DNA of 64,000 nt from Streptomyces sp. CMB-StM0423 (GCF_002847285.1 NZ_CP025407.1:5335001-5399000); one strand, 5' to 3'; shown: positions 27,579-37,056, counted from the first letter of the stretch. The notes: a model not told the origin generated them from the sequence alone. Numbers and translations are program-made.

Positions 27579-29126
27579 CTACGGGACCGGGGCACCCGCC
27601 GTGCCGCGGGGCGCCGGGGCCCTGGTGGACGTCCGGGGCCGCGGTGCACCCGCCGGGCCCGGGCGGCGGCCGGACACCGCCGCGGAGAGCGGCAACTGCT
27701 CGTGCAGGCCCGCGCACAGCAGGGCCACGGGCGCGAGCGCCAGCAGACCGTAGAGCAGCGCGGGACCCGGGTCCGCCGCCGCCGAACCGGCCAGCGCCGC
27801 CAGCGCCCCGGCCGCCGCCCCGATGCCGCCGTGCACCGCGTGCGCCCGCAGCACCTCCCGTACCCGCACCAGCCCGCACCGCCCCCACCGCACCAACTGC
27901 AGCGCGTGCCCCGCGGCAGGACCGGCGGCCGCCGCGCAGGCCAGCAGCGGCAGGGCCGAGCCCGAGCCGCGCCACGGGAGGACGAGGGCGAGGGCGGCGG
28001 CGGTGACGAGGAGCACGACCAGGTGCGTACCGAAGAGTTCGCGGCGGCGGCCGCGGGCGAGGTCGAGGGAGCAGCCCGCGGAGTAGACCAGTTGCAGCGC
28101 CGCCGCGGCACAGATCCACGGCACGAGCGCCGTCGCGGACTCCCAGCCGGGCCCGAGGAGCAGCGCGAGCGCGGCGGGCCCGGCCCCCGCGGCGGCGCCG
28201 AACCCGGCGAAGCCGGCGGCGGAGGCGGCGGTGACGGCGAGGCGCGCGGTGGGCACGTCTACGCGGCGTACGGGACGGGACGGCGGGTGAAGATCGGCCT
28301 CCCGGCGCCCGCCCGGCGCCCGGTTCGCCACCCGGCCGTACACCGTCACCGGCACCTCGCACAGCACCCAGGCGCGCGAGTACACGCCCGCCGCGCCCGG
28401 ACCCAGCAGCCCGCAGACCGCCCACAGCGGCGCGCCCGCGGCGACCAGCCGCAGCAGCCCGAACCCGGCCGCGAACCGGGAGACGCGGATCAGCGAGGCG
28501 GCCTGCACCGGAGGGCCGTCCGGCAGCGGCGTACGGGACAGGAGCAGCGCCGCGGCGCCGAGGGTGACCGCCGCCGAGACCGGCAGCACGGCGGCCAGGC
28601 CGAGGGGGTTGACGCCCCCGGCGAGCAGCAGGATGCCGGTTGCGGCACCGGCCGCCTGGCTGCCGGCGTCCGTCAGTACGGCGGCGCGGGGGCGGCCGGC
28701 GCGGCGGAGCGCGGTGAGCGCGGCTTCGGCGGCGGGCCGGCAGAGGAAGGCGCAGGCGAGGAGGCGGAGGAGGGGGGTGGTATCGGGGGTGTGCAGGAGC
28801 AGCGCGGGCAGTGGGGCGGCGAGTTGGGCGACGGCGAAGCCGGTGAGCCCGGTGATCGCGGCGAGCCGGAGTGCGGCGTGGGCGGTGGGCCGGGCCGGCG
28901 GCCCCGGGCGGCGCAGGGAGTCGGCGATGCCGCTGCCGGCGAGGTGGGCGAGGAGGTGGACGGCGGTGAGGGCCACGGCGTACGCGCCGAGGGCGGCGGG
29001 GGAGACGTGGCGGGCGGCGTAGGCGACGCAGCAGAGCTGGAGCAGCAGCCCGAAGGCGGCACCCCCCAACCGCCAGCCGCCCGCGGCGTCTTCCGCGTGG
29101 ACCGTACGGGTCGCGTCCCCGCTCAC
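27579..29126 (-). CDS. Polysaccharide flippase (Wzx/MOP-like membrane protein)
   Basis: 515 residues from a GTG at 29126 that overlaps the stop of the upstream FkbM gene by 4 bp (GTGA), indicating translational coupling. The protein is highly hydrophobic, with about 12-14 predicted membrane helices; examples are GAAFGLLLQLCCVAYAA, GAYAVALTAVHLLAHLAG and LLGPGAAGVYSRAWVLCEV. The overall layout fits MOP-superfamily exporters that flip lipid-linked saccharides across the membrane. Being last in a run of envelope-polymer genes supports this. It ends in a Pro/Arg-rich tail. The exact substrate is unknown. Confidence 0.72.
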   Translation of the reverse strand: MSGDATRTVHAEDAAGGWRLGGAAFGLLLQLCCVAYAARHVSPAALGAYAVALTAVHLLAHLAGSGIADSLRRPGPPARPTAHAALRLAAITGLTGFAVAQLAAPLPALLLHTPDTTPLLRLLACAFLCRPAAEAALTALRRAGRPRAAVLTDAGSQAAGAATGILLLAGGVNPLGLAAVLPVSAAVTLGAAALLLSRTPLPDGPPVQAASLIRVSRFAAGFGLLRLVAAGAPLWAVCGLLGPGAAGVYSRAWVLCEVPVTVYGRVANRAPGGRREADLHPPSRPVRRVDVPTARLAVTAASAAGFAGFGAAAGAGPAALALLLGPGWESATALVPWICAAAALQLVYSAGCSLDLARGRRRELFGTHLVVLLVTAAALALVLPWRGSGSALPLLACAAAAGPAAGHALQLVRWGRCGLVRVREVLRAHAVHGGIGAAAGALAALAGSAAADPGPALLYGLLALAPVALLCAGLHEQLPLSAAVSGRRPGPAGAPRPRTSTRAPAPRGTAGAPVP

Positions 29127-30118
29127 CGTCCCACCGCCTGCCGCCACATCCGCGGCAGCCGCGCCTCCAGCCCCCGCCGCGGCCCGGGCGGCGCCCCCGG
29201 CGCACCGTGCGGCGCGTTCCACCCCCGCGGGAACGGCTCGCCAGGCGGCACCAGCACATTCTCCTCCTTGCCGCACGCCAGCACCGCCCGCAGCCACGTG
29301 CGCTGCGCCGCGTAGAACTCGTCCGTCAGCGGCTCGGGCGCGAACAGCCAGTCGCGGCACTGCCCCTGGACGTGCGGCGCGTAGCTCTTCGCGTCGTGCG
29401 CGCGCCACGGCGTCTCCGGATGGATGAGGTGCAGTCCGTACCCCAGCTCCGTCAGGTGCGACAGCGCCGCGCCCATCGCCGCCGCGTCCGTGCCCGGCAG
29501 GACCTCGCAGACGATCCACGGGCGGTGCTCGCGCAGCACTCCGGCCGCGCCCGCGAGGACTTCGGGCTCGTGCGTCTCGACGTCGATCTTGATGAGGTAC
29601 GGCGCGTGCCCGTGCCGCTCCGCGAAGCCGTCGACCGTGCCGACCGGCACCCGCACCGACTCCGTGTGCGCGCGGTGCGCGGCGTTGAGGGAGTTGGAGC
29701 TCTCGGCCTTCAGCGACAGGAACAGCTCCGCCGTGCGGCTGCGGTCCGACAGCGCCATCTGCCGCACGTCGAAGCCCAGTCCGTTGCCGTCGCGCAGACC
29801 ACGGCACAGCTCCGCCGTGCGCGGGGTCGGCTCGAAGGCGACGGTCTGCAGCCGCTTGGCGCCGTGGACGAGGTCGACGAGGGCCGCGTACAGCCCGATG
29901 TGCGCGCCGATGTCGTACACGGCCGCGTGCGGGGGCGCGTACTGCGCGACGGTCAGCAGCGTCGCCTGCGTCAGCGGCTCGTACCCCGCGAGGCCCGCGC
30001 GGCGCAGTTGGCGCTGGACCGCGGTCTCCTTGCGGCTGAGCACGTTCAGCGCGCGGGGGTACGCGCCGGTGCCGGGCGGCGCGGCCGGGTTCACCGGGGT
30101 GCGGACGGCCAGGGGCAT
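29123..30118 (-). CDS. FkbM family methyltransferase
   Basis: 331 residues, ATG at 30118 preceded by GGAGAGGTGA, 7 bp after the stop of the upstream Stealth gene. The SAM-binding motif is VYDIGAHIGLYAALV, followed by VAFEPTPRTAEL and the family-typical LIKIDVETHEPEVLAGA. FkbM enzymes O-methylate sugars or other hydroxyl groups. In this setting the likely target is a sugar of the surface glycopolymer. It is cytoplasmic. The C-terminal 60 residues are Pro/Gly-rich and poorly defined. Confidence 0.85.
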   Translation of the reverse strand: MPLAVRTPVNPAAPPGTGAYPRALNVLSRKETAVQRQLRRAGLAGYEPLTQATLLTVAQYAPPHAAVYDIGAHIGLYAALVDLVHGAKRLQTVAFEPTPRTAELCRGLRDGNGLGFDVRQMALSDRSRTAELFLSLKAESSNSLNAAHRAHTESVRVPVGTVDGFAERHGHAPYLIKIDVETHEPEVLAGAAGVLREHRPWIVCEVLPGTDAAAMGAALSHLTELGYGLHLIHPETPWRAHDAKSYAPHVQGQCRDWLFAPEPLTDEFYAAQRTWLRAVLACGKEENVLVPPGEPFPRGWNAPHGAPGAPPGPRRGLEARLPRMWRQAVGR

Positions 30119-30125
30119 GACCTGC

Positions 30126-32075
30126 TCACCTCTCCAACGGGCTCGGGCCGGGGCCCGAGCGCGTGAACGGGATCTCGAACGGGCTGGGGTCGGGGAAGTA
30201 CGCGTCGAGGAAGGGGCGGACCAGCTCCACCTGCCGGTCCAGGTCGCCCGCGCCGGAGAGCGTGTCGTTGAGGCAGAAGACGTTCCGGTCGCGGCGGCGC
30301 AGCAGCCGCTGGAGGCGGGCGGCGAGGTCCGGGTGGGCGAGGTCGAAGTAGTCGTACGGGATCTGCCCGGGCACCGCGCGGCCGGTGAACGCCGCGTAGT
30401 AGTGGTGGAACGCGGACGGGATGCTCAGGTCCGTCGCGCTGCGGAAGCGGCTCGCCGCGGTCTGCCGGTGCCGTTCGGGGAAGCGCTCCTCGATCTCGGC
30501 GAGGGTGCTGCGCCGCAGGGCGTGCGGCGTGTGCTTCATCTTCTGCGTGATGTACGTGCCGAACCTCTGCTGGAGCAGCGCCCTGTTGTTCTTTCCCGCG
30601 ACCGACACCGGCACGTCGCCCGCGTCCGGCGGCCCGGAGGGCAGCAGCGCGCGGGAGGGGAAGTAGCGGGTGATGCCGCCGGGGAGGAAGAACCGGTCGG
30701 GCAGCAGCGGGGCGCCGAGGAAGACGTCGTCGTTGAAGTAGAGGAAGTGTTCCGCCAGGCCGTCGATGTGGTGCAACTGGCTCTCGATGGCGTGCGAGTT
30801 GAACGTCGGCAGGACGCCGGGGTCGGTGAAGATGTCGCGGTGGTCGACGACCGTGAGGTGGGGGTGGGCGGTGTCGAGCCAGTCGGGGGCCTGGTCGTCG
30901 GTGACGAGGTAGACGTGCCGGATCCAGGGGGCGTACAGATGCAGTGAACGGAGCGAGTAGCGCAGCTCGTCGCGGTTGAGGTAGCGGGCGTCGTTCGCGG
31001 CCTCGGCGTGGTACGGGACGCCGCCCGCGGCGGCGCGGCGGCGGCGCCAGGCGGGGTCGTCCCCGTCGACCCAGGTGTAGACGGCGTCGACGGGGAAGGG
31101 GAGGTCGTCGGGGAGCGGGACCGTCATCTCGGGGCGGGTGCGGACGTCGGGGACGGTGCCGAGGGAGCCGGGGAGCACGAAGCGGGTGAAGAGGTGCCCG
31201 GGCGCGGTGACATGGGTGCCGTCGTGCGGTACGGACTCGACGACGCGGTTGAAGCGCGGCGCCACCAGCCGGCTGCCGCCCGGCGCCCGGTCGCCGGGAT
31301 CGCTCTCCTCGTACGGTTCCTCCGCCCAGAACTCCACGTCGCAGCCGTAGCCGGCGCCGAGCAGGGTGTGCCCGCCGCGATCGGCGTAGTAGCAGGCGAA
31401 CCGGACGACGGCCGCCCCGGCGAGCGCGTCCCACGCGGCGGGGTCCCCGGCGGGACGCACCCGGCGCTCGGGGCGCTTGCGGCGGTCGGGGAGGCAGACG
31501 TAGCCGGGGTGCGCGGCGCACAGGGCGGTGAGCGCGGCGACGGCGCGGGCGCGGGCGGGGGCTGGGACGGCGACGGCGGTGGAGACGCTGCCGTAGCCGC
31601 GGACGGCGAAGTGCTCGACGCCGGCGGCGTCGAGGGCGCCGGTGACCAGGCGCAGGTTCTCGTTGCGGGCGTGCAGCGGCGTGGGGGAGCCGACCACGAC
31701 GGCGAGCCGGGTCTGGCCGCGGTAGTGGACGACCCGGCGGTCGGGACGGCCGAGTTGGCCGGTGGCGCGCAGGGCGCGCAGCACCGAGCGCTGCCCCGGC
31801 TCGGGGACCCGCCGGGAGACGGCGCCGAGCGCGCGCTCCACCCGGTGCCGGGCGGCGGGGCCGGCGACGGCGACGACGAGCCGGCGCACGCGCCGCGGCA
31901 CCGCGCGCCGGTAGCGGGCCACGAGCCACGGCTGCCCGGGCTTCGCGCCGTTGGCGTCCGTGGCGTAGGCGGGGTAGGGGCCGTTCCGCGCGGGACCGGG
32001 GCGGGGGCGGCCGACTCCGGTGGCGGGGGGCGCCGTCGGCGGGGCGGCGGGTCGCTCGCTGCGGGTCTGTGTCAT
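30126..32075 (-). CDS. Stealth family sugar-phosphate transferase
   Basis: 649 residues from the ATG at 32075, which has GGAGGT 6 nt upstream. All four conserved regions appear intact. Region 1 is DAVYTWVDGDDPAW (about 330-343). Region 2 runs from ELRYSLRSLHLYAPW to the catalytic NDDVFLG (448-454). Region 3 includes GKNNRALLQQRFG and RRSTLAEIEERFP, and region 4 is the C-terminal RNVFCLNDT. Stealth proteins are hexose- or hexosamine-1-phosphate transferases making phosphodiester-linked polysaccharides. The first 60 residues are Pro/Ala-rich. It heads a tight three-gene run with FkbM and the flippase. Confidence 0.9.
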   Translation of the reverse strand: MTQTRSERPAAPPTAPPATGVGRPRPGPARNGPYPAYATDANGAKPGQPWLVARYRRAVPRRVRRLVVAVAGPAARHRVERALGAVSRRVPEPGQRSVLRALRATGQLGRPDRRVVHYRGQTRLAVVVGSPTPLHARNENLRLVTGALDAAGVEHFAVRGYGSVSTAVAVPAPARARAVAALTALCAAHPGYVCLPDRRKRPERRVRPAGDPAAWDALAGAAVVRFACYYADRGGHTLLGAGYGCDVEFWAEEPYEESDPGDRAPGGSRLVAPRFNRVVESVPHDGTHVTAPGHLFTRFVLPGSLGTVPDVRTRPEMTVPLPDDLPFPVDAVYTWVDGDDPAWRRRRAAAGGVPYHAEAANDARYLNRDELRYSLRSLHLYAPWIRHVYLVTDDQAPDWLDTAHPHLTVVDHRDIFTDPGVLPTFNSHAIESQLHHIDGLAEHFLYFNDDVFLGAPLLPDRFFLPGGITRYFPSRALLPSGPPDAGDVPVSVAGKNNRALLQQRFGTYITQKMKHTPHALRRSTLAEIEERFPERHRQTAASRFRSATDLSIPSAFHHYYAAFTGRAVPGQIPYDYFDLAHPDLAARLQRLLRRRDRNVFCLNDTLSGAGDLDRQVELVRPFLDAYFPDPSPFEIPFTRSGPGPSPLER

Positions 32076-32091
32076 CCGTACCTCCGGCTTC

Positions 32092-32130
32092 CGTGCGTCG
32101 GGTGTGCGTGCGTCGGGTGTGCGCGCGTCC
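32092..32130. repeat. Short tandem direct repeat
   Basis: CGTGCGTCGGGTGTG occurs twice in tandem (32092-32106, 32107-32121) with a partial third copy. It lies just upstream of the Stealth gene, in the 166-bp gap to the GT2/TagF gene, and could encode nothing more than replication slippage. Confidence 0.7.
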
Positions 32131-32241
32131 GGCCCGGGTGTCTGCGGTGTCCGTGCCTGAGTCGTCCGTACGACCGGCTGCCGCGCCCTTCGTACGGCGG
32201 GTGTTCGCGCCGCCGGCTCCGTACGTCCCGCTGCCGCACCG

Positions 32242-34536
32242 TCATTCGCTGCGCACCACCGCACTCCCCGCCGGCCGCGGCAGCACCCCCGGAACGCCCC
32301 GCGCCACACCCCCGGGCCCCGGCACCGGCGGGCGCCCCGCCTCGCCCAGGAACACGTGCCGCACCACGCGCTCCGCGGCGTGCCCGTCGTCGTAAGGGCA
32401 GAACCGCCGCCGGAACGCCGCGAGCTGCGCCGCGGCGGCGGGGGCGGCGTGGGCGCCGGTGGCGAAGGCGTCGGCGATCTCGCCGGCGGTGCGGCAGACG
32501 CGGCCGGGCGGCTCCGCGGTGAGGTCGAAGTACGTGCCGCGCGCGAGCCGGTACGCCTCCCAGTCGGCGGCGTGGATCACGATGGGGCGGCCGAGCAGGG
32601 CGTAGTCGAACATCACGGACGAGTAGTCCGTGAGCAGCGCGTCGGAGGCCAGGCACAGCTCGGTGAGCGAGGGGTGCGCGGTGACGTCGAGGACGCCGGC
32701 GGGCGGGGCGCCGGCGGGCGCGGCGTCGTGGAAGTAGTGCGCGCGGGCCAGCAGCACGACGTGCGCGCCGCGTTCGCGCAGCGCGCGGGCGAGGGCGCCG
32801 AGGTCGAGCGCGGGGACGTGGCCGGGCAGGTAGTCGCGGTGGGTGGGGGCGTAGAGGACGGCGGTGGCGCCCTCGGGGATGCCGAGCCGGGCGCGCAACC
32901 CGGCACGCGCGGAGGGCGCGAGGGGCGGCCCGGCGAGGGCGTCGTTGCGCGGGTAGCCGTACTCCAGGGTGGTGTGCTCGGCCGGGTAGGCGCGGCTCCA
33001 GGCCAGGGTGGAGTGGCGGTTGGCGGAGAGGCTGTAGTCCCAGCGGTCGACGCGGGTCATGAGCGCGGCGAAGTCCATGCCCGCCGCGCCCGCGGGATGG
33101 TCGGCGAGGTCCAGGCCCATCTTCTTCAGCGGGGTGCCGTGGTGGGTCTGCACGTGGATCTGGCCGCGGCGCTTCACCACGTCCTGCGGGAAGTTGACGT
33201 TGTTGACGAGGTACGTGGCGCGCGCCAGGGCGCGGTGGCAGGCGCGCGAGCCGGGGCGCAGCACCCGTACGCCCGGCGGCACGGTGTGCGCGTACGCGGG
33301 GCGGGCGATCCAGGCGGTGGCGAGTCCCGGGACCAGCTCGCGGGCCCTGGCTTCGAGGGCGGCGGGGTTGCAGGAGTAGCCCCGGTACCAGTACGCGGCG
33401 AAGACCGCCAGGTGCGGGTCGAGGGGCAGGCGGAGCTGGAGGCGGTAGTAGAGCAGGCCGCAGCCGGCACGGGCGCGCCGGACGGCGCGGGCGGCGAGGT
33501 CGCGGGTACGGGAGAGGAGCCGGCCGGTGGCGCCGAGCAGTTGGAAGGCGCGCCGGGTGCCGAGCCGCACGAGGAGATGCCGCGTCCGGGCCCGTACCCC
33601 GTGCCCGGCCCGTACCGCACCGCCGGCGTCACCCCGGGCCCGTACGCCGTCCTCCGCACCCGCAGCAGCCCCATACCGCACGTACAGCGCCCGCGCCCGC
33701 CGGAAGAACTCCGCCCGCTTGTGCCGCGGCACCCGCTCGCCCTTGTTGAAGATCGTCGTCAGATGGTCCACCATCCGCACGAACAGCACCGGCCGCCACC
33801 GCTCCAGCCGCCGCGCGGCGAGGAACGCGAACACCCGGTCGTACTGCTCGAAGACGTCGAGGTGCTGCTCCCCCGGCGTGCCGAGGATGTTGCCGGACCG
33901 CCGCTGCCGGTAGTGCACGCACACCCGGTCCAGCACCGCGATCCGCTCGGCCGACAGCAGCGCGGGGTACGTCCACGGGGTGTCCTCGTAGTAGCCGGGC
34001 GGGAAGCTGAGGCCCTGCGCGGCGACGAAGTCCCGCCGGTACGCCTTGTTCCACACCACCATCAGCAGCCGCAGCAGCTCCGGCCGCTCCGCCAGCCGGA
34101 AGACCTGCGGGTCGCGCTCGGCGAGCAGGTCGGCGCGGACGTTGCGGGCGTGCCGGCCGTCCCAGTAGGCGCGCGCGTAGTCGTAGACGAGGACGTCGGG
34201 GGCGGCGGTGGCGGCGAGCCGGTCGGCGATGGCCTGGAGCGCGCCGGGGACGAGGGTGTCGTCGCCGTCGAGAAAGAGGACGTAGTCGCCGGTGGCGCGC
34301 TCCAGTCCGGCGTTGCGGGCGCGGCCGAGGCCGACGTTGGCGCTCAGGTGGACGGCGGTCAGCCGCGGGTCGCGGGCCGCCGCGGCGTCGATGATCTCGC
34401 CGCAGAAATCGGGGGAGCGGTCGTCGACCGCGATGACCTCCACGTCTGTGAAGGACTGCGTGAGCACGGACTCCAGGCACTCGTCGAGATATGCCTGGAC
34501 CCTGTACGCGGGGACGATGACGCTGAACCGGGGCAC
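32242..34536 (-). CDS. Bifunctional GT2 glycosyltransferase / CDP-glycerol glycerophosphotransferase (TagF-like)
   Basis: 764 residues from a GTG at 34536, with AGGGA 7 nt upstream. The N-terminal domain (1-230) is a GT-A family 2 transferase: FSVIVPAYRVQAYLDECL, EVIAVDDRSPD and the DxD motif in LFLDGDDTLV. The C-terminal domain (about 400-740) resembles TagF/TagB polymerases of teichoic acid synthesis: QTHHGTPLKKMGLDL, AVLYAPTHRDY and LLTDYSSVMFDYALLGRPIV. It likely builds a poly(alditol phosphate)-type or related wall polymer at the cytoplasmic membrane face. It lies upstream of the Stealth-FkbM-flippase run in the same direction. A GTG at 34542 is an alternative start. Confidence 0.88.
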   Translation of the reverse strand: MPRFSVIVPAYRVQAYLDECLESVLTQSFTDVEVIAVDDRSPDFCGEIIDAAAARDPRLTAVHLSANVGLGRARNAGLERATGDYVLFLDGDDTLVPGALQAIADRLAATAAPDVLVYDYARAYWDGRHARNVRADLLAERDPQVFRLAERPELLRLLMVVWNKAYRRDFVAAQGLSFPPGYYEDTPWTYPALLSAERIAVLDRVCVHYRQRRSGNILGTPGEQHLDVFEQYDRVFAFLAARRLERWRPVLFVRMVDHLTTIFNKGERVPRHKRAEFFRRARALYVRYGAAAGAEDGVRARGDAGGAVRAGHGVRARTRHLLVRLGTRRAFQLLGATGRLLSRTRDLAARAVRRARAGCGLLYYRLQLRLPLDPHLAVFAAYWYRGYSCNPAALEARARELVPGLATAWIARPAYAHTVPPGVRVLRPGSRACHRALARATYLVNNVNFPQDVVKRRGQIHVQTHHGTPLKKMGLDLADHPAGAAGMDFAALMTRVDRWDYSLSANRHSTLAWSRAYPAEHTTLEYGYPRNDALAGPPLAPSARAGLRARLGIPEGATAVLYAPTHRDYLPGHVPALDLGALARALRERGAHVVLLARAHYFHDAAPAGAPPAGVLDVTAHPSLTELCLASDALLTDYSSVMFDYALLGRPIVIHAADWEAYRLARGTYFDLTAEPPGRVCRTAGEIADAFATGAHAAPAAAAQLAAFRRRFCPYDDGHAAERVVRHVFLGEAGRPPVPGPGGVARGVPGVLPRPAGSAVVRSE

Positions 34537-34647
34537 GGACACATCCCTGGGCGGGCGGCGGCGGAAGGACAGTCCGCTGGTCGGAATGTCCTTATTTCTG
34601 GTATCCGCCACCGTAACGGCGGCCCCACGCACTCAGCCGTACGACAG

Positions 34648-34682
34648 TACGGCCGCCCGGGTGATCCACCCGGACGGCCGTA
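34648..34682 (-). terminator. Terminator of the sugar ABC operon
   Basis: Arms of 16 bp (TACGGCCGCCCGGGTG against CACCCGGACGGCCGTA, one mismatch) enclose an ATC loop, 35 bp beyond the stop of the last permease gene. It also insulates the following glycopolymer genes. Confidence 0.8.
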
Positions 34683-34716
34683 TCGCCTCGCTGCGCTCGC
34701 CTCAGCGCGTACGCAC

Positions 34717-35640
34717 CTACTTCACCGCGCCCGCCATCACGCCGGACACGAACTGCCGCTGGAAGGCGAAGAAGACGACCAGCGGGATGATCATCGAGAT
34801 GAACGCGCCGGACGCGATCAGCTCGATGTTGCTGTCGAACTGCCGCGTCTGCTGCTGCACCGCCACCGTCAGCGGCGGCTTCCCCGGGTCGGCGAAGACC
34901 AGGGCCACCAGCATGTCGTTCCACACCCACAGGAACTGGAAGATGCTCAGCGCCGCGATCGCGGGCCCGCCCAGCGGCATCACGACGCGGAAGAACAGCC
35001 GCAGCTCGCTCGCCCCGTCGATCCGCGCCGCCTCCAGCAGCTCCCGCGGGATCTCCGCGAAGAAGTTCCGCAACAGGAAGATGGCGAAGGGCAATCCGAA
35101 CGCGGTATGGAAGAGCACCACGCCCGTGATGGTGTGGAACAGGTTCAGATCCCGGTACAGCGACGCGATCGGGATCAGCGCCACCTGCACCGGCACCACC
35201 AGCAGGCCCACCACCGCGAGGAACACCCAGTCCCGGCCGGGGAAGTCCATCCACGCGAAGGCGTAACCCGCCAGCGCGCCGATGACCACCACCAGCAGCG
35301 TGGACGGCACGGTGATCCAGATCGTGGTGGGCAGCGCGCCCATCACGTCGTCGTTGCCGAAGAGCGCGTCGTACGTGTCCGTGGTGAGCTGCCCCGGATC
35401 GCCGAAGACCTTCCACCAGCCGGTCGTCGCGATGTCCGCCGGATCCCGGAACGACGAGATCAGCAGGCCCACCGTCGGGGTCAGCCACAGGAACGCCACG
35501 ATCACCAGGAACGCCCGGACCGCGCCGCCGCCCGCGTACCGGCCGATGCGGGCGGCGAGCGACTCCTTCGCCGGCGCCTCTGCCTCCGCCTTCTGCGGTT
35601 CCGGCTTCGGTGCGGTCTCCGCCGCTGCTGCGGTGGTCAT
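34717..35640 (-). CDS. Sugar ABC transporter permease, MalG type
   Basis: 307 residues with six membrane helices after a charged N-terminal segment. The EAA loop that contacts the ATPase reads EAARIDGASELRLFFRVVMPL, with the conserved Gly. The start codon overlaps the upstream permease stop by 4 bp (ATGA). With the binding protein and the other permease it forms a CUT1-type carbohydrate importer. The ATP-binding subunit is not encoded here; in Streptomyces the shared ATPase MsiK usually serves such systems (family knowledge). The substrate is probably an oligosaccharide or alpha-glucoside, but this is inference. Confidence 0.9.
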   Translation of the reverse strand: MTTAAAAETAPKPEPQKAEAEAPAKESLAARIGRYAGGGAVRAFLVIVAFLWLTPTVGLLISSFRDPADIATTGWWKVFGDPGQLTTDTYDALFGNDDVMGALPTTIWITVPSTLLVVVIGALAGYAFAWMDFPGRDWVFLAVVGLLVVPVQVALIPIASLYRDLNLFHTITGVVLFHTAFGLPFAIFLLRNFFAEIPRELLEAARIDGASELRLFFRVVMPLGGPAIAALSIFQFLWVWNDMLVALVFADPGKPPLTVAVQQQTRQFDSNIELIASGAFISMIIPLVVFFAFQRQFVSGVMAGAVK

Positions 35641-37034
35641 CGGCCGGACTCCTTTCGCAGGCGGCGGATATTGAAGATCATCACGGGGATGACGAGGAGC
35701 AGCAGCACGACGGAGATCGCGCTGCCCACGCCCAGATCGGGCTCGGTGCCAGCGAACGCCTGCTGGAACAGCTCGACGGCCAGCACGTTGCCGTCCTCAA
35801 GACGGGCGCTGGGCACGATGATGTAGACGAGGTCGAAGATCTTCAGCACGTTGATCATCAACGTGACGAGCACCACGGCGAGCACCGGCGCCAGCACCGG
35901 CACCGTGATCCGCCGGAACACCTGCCACTCGTTCGCGCCGTCGACCCGCGCCGCCTCCATCAGCTCCCGCGGCACCGACGCCAGACCCGCGGCGATCAGC
36001 ACCATCGCGAACCCGGCCCACATCCACACGTACGCCGCGATCACCGCCGGCGTCACCAGCGACGGGCCGAGCCAGTCGACGCCGCCGTACGCCTCCGCGA
36101 AGTTCGAGGAGGGCAGCCGCAACTGGGCGCCGTCGGCCGCGGCCGGCAGCGTGAACGTACCGTCGGACGCCGTCGTGGCCGAGGCGACGACCTTGCCGTC
36201 CTTGACCGCCTCGACCTTGATGTCCTTCAGCGCCTTCTCACCGCTGTCGACGACGTCGGGCTCGCCGCCGCCCGGCTTGAAGTCCAGCCACACCGTGCCG
36301 CTCACGCCGTCGCCCGCGGCCTGCGGCTTCGCCGCCGACTGCTCGCCGGCCACGTCCTGCGGCTTCACGGCGACCAGCGGCAGCAGCGCCGTCTGCCCGG
36401 CGCTGACGGTCGCGTCGCTGGTGAAGGGGCCCTTGTCGGGACCCTTCAGATCGGCGTTGGGGCGCGGGCGGGCGCCCGGCCAGGGCGCGGGGTCGCTGAA
36501 CGTGTCGTGGATCGTCGTCCACGCCGCGTTCGCGGCACCGCGCTCCGGCTCGTTCTGGTAGACGAGGCTGAAGATGACGCCCGCCGCCAGCATCGAGATC
36601 GCCATCGGCATGAAGACGACCATCTTGAACGCCGTGCCCCACCGCACCTTCTCGGTGAGGACGGCGAAGATCAGCCCCAGCGCGGTACAGACCGCGGGCG
36701 CGACGAGCACCCAGATCAGGTTGTTGCGCAGCGCGGTGCGGATGCGGTCGTCGCTGAACAGCTCGGTGTAGTTGTCCAGGCCGATGAATTCGTCGCCGGA
36801 GACGTCGAAGAGGCTGCGGTAGACCGAGTACACGATCGGATACAGCACCAGGGTGCCGAGCAGGACCACGGCGGGCAGCAGGAACGCCACCGTGATCCAG
36901 CTCTTGGTCCGTACCACCGACCTCGGCGGCTTGCTCTGCTTCTTCTCTTCCGACTCTTGTGACTTGCTGCCCGGCGGGGCGAGGGGGGAGGGTGCGGCGG
37001 ACTCCGCCGCACCCCCCGCCGACGAGGTCGACAT
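35637..37034 (-). CDS. Sugar ABC transporter permease, MalF type, with inserted domain
   Basis: 465 residues from the ATG at 37034. It has helices at about 46-67, 105-125 and 134-157, then more after residue 300, with the EAA loop MEAARVDGANEWQVFRRITVP. The loop after the third helix, usually short, is expanded by over 100 residues (about 160-285). The insert includes GTVWLDFKPGG and DIKVEAVKDGKVVASATT followed by SDGTFTLP, a pattern like beta-sandwich CNA-B or carboxypeptidase-regulatory domains. It would sit outside the membrane, near the binding protein. Normal permease sequence resumes at GGVDWLGPSLVTPAVIAAYVW. It lies 22 bp after the binding-protein gene. Confidence 0.88.
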   Translation of the reverse strand: MSTSSAGGAAESAAPSPLAPPGSKSQESEEKKQSKPPRSVVRTKSWITVAFLLPAVVLLGTLVLYPIVYSVYRSLFDVSGDEFIGLDNYTELFSDDRIRTALRNNLIWVLVAPAVCTALGLIFAVLTEKVRWGTAFKMVVFMPMAISMLAAGVIFSLVYQNEPERGAANAAWTTIHDTFSDPAPWPGARPRPNADLKGPDKGPFTSDATVSAGQTALLPLVAVKPQDVAGEQSAAKPQAAGDGVSGTVWLDFKPGGGEPDVVDSGEKALKDIKVEAVKDGKVVASATTASDGTFTLPAAADGAQLRLPSSNFAEAYGGVDWLGPSLVTPAVIAAYVWMWAGFAMVLIAAGLASVPRELMEAARVDGANEWQVFRRITVPVLAPVLAVVLVTLMINVLKIFDLVYIIVPSARLEDGNVLAVELFQQAFAGTEPDLGVGSAISVVLLLLVIPVMIFNIRRLRKESGR

Positions 37035-37056
37035 CAGGGTCTCCCTGCTCCGTCCG

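Noticed and set aside
23234-28111. 1625-codon open frame on the minus strand
   Set aside because: It is antisense to the glutamate dehydrogenase and Stealth genes, is Arg/Ala-rich with no domain, and reflects the scarcity of stop codons in GC-rich DNA.
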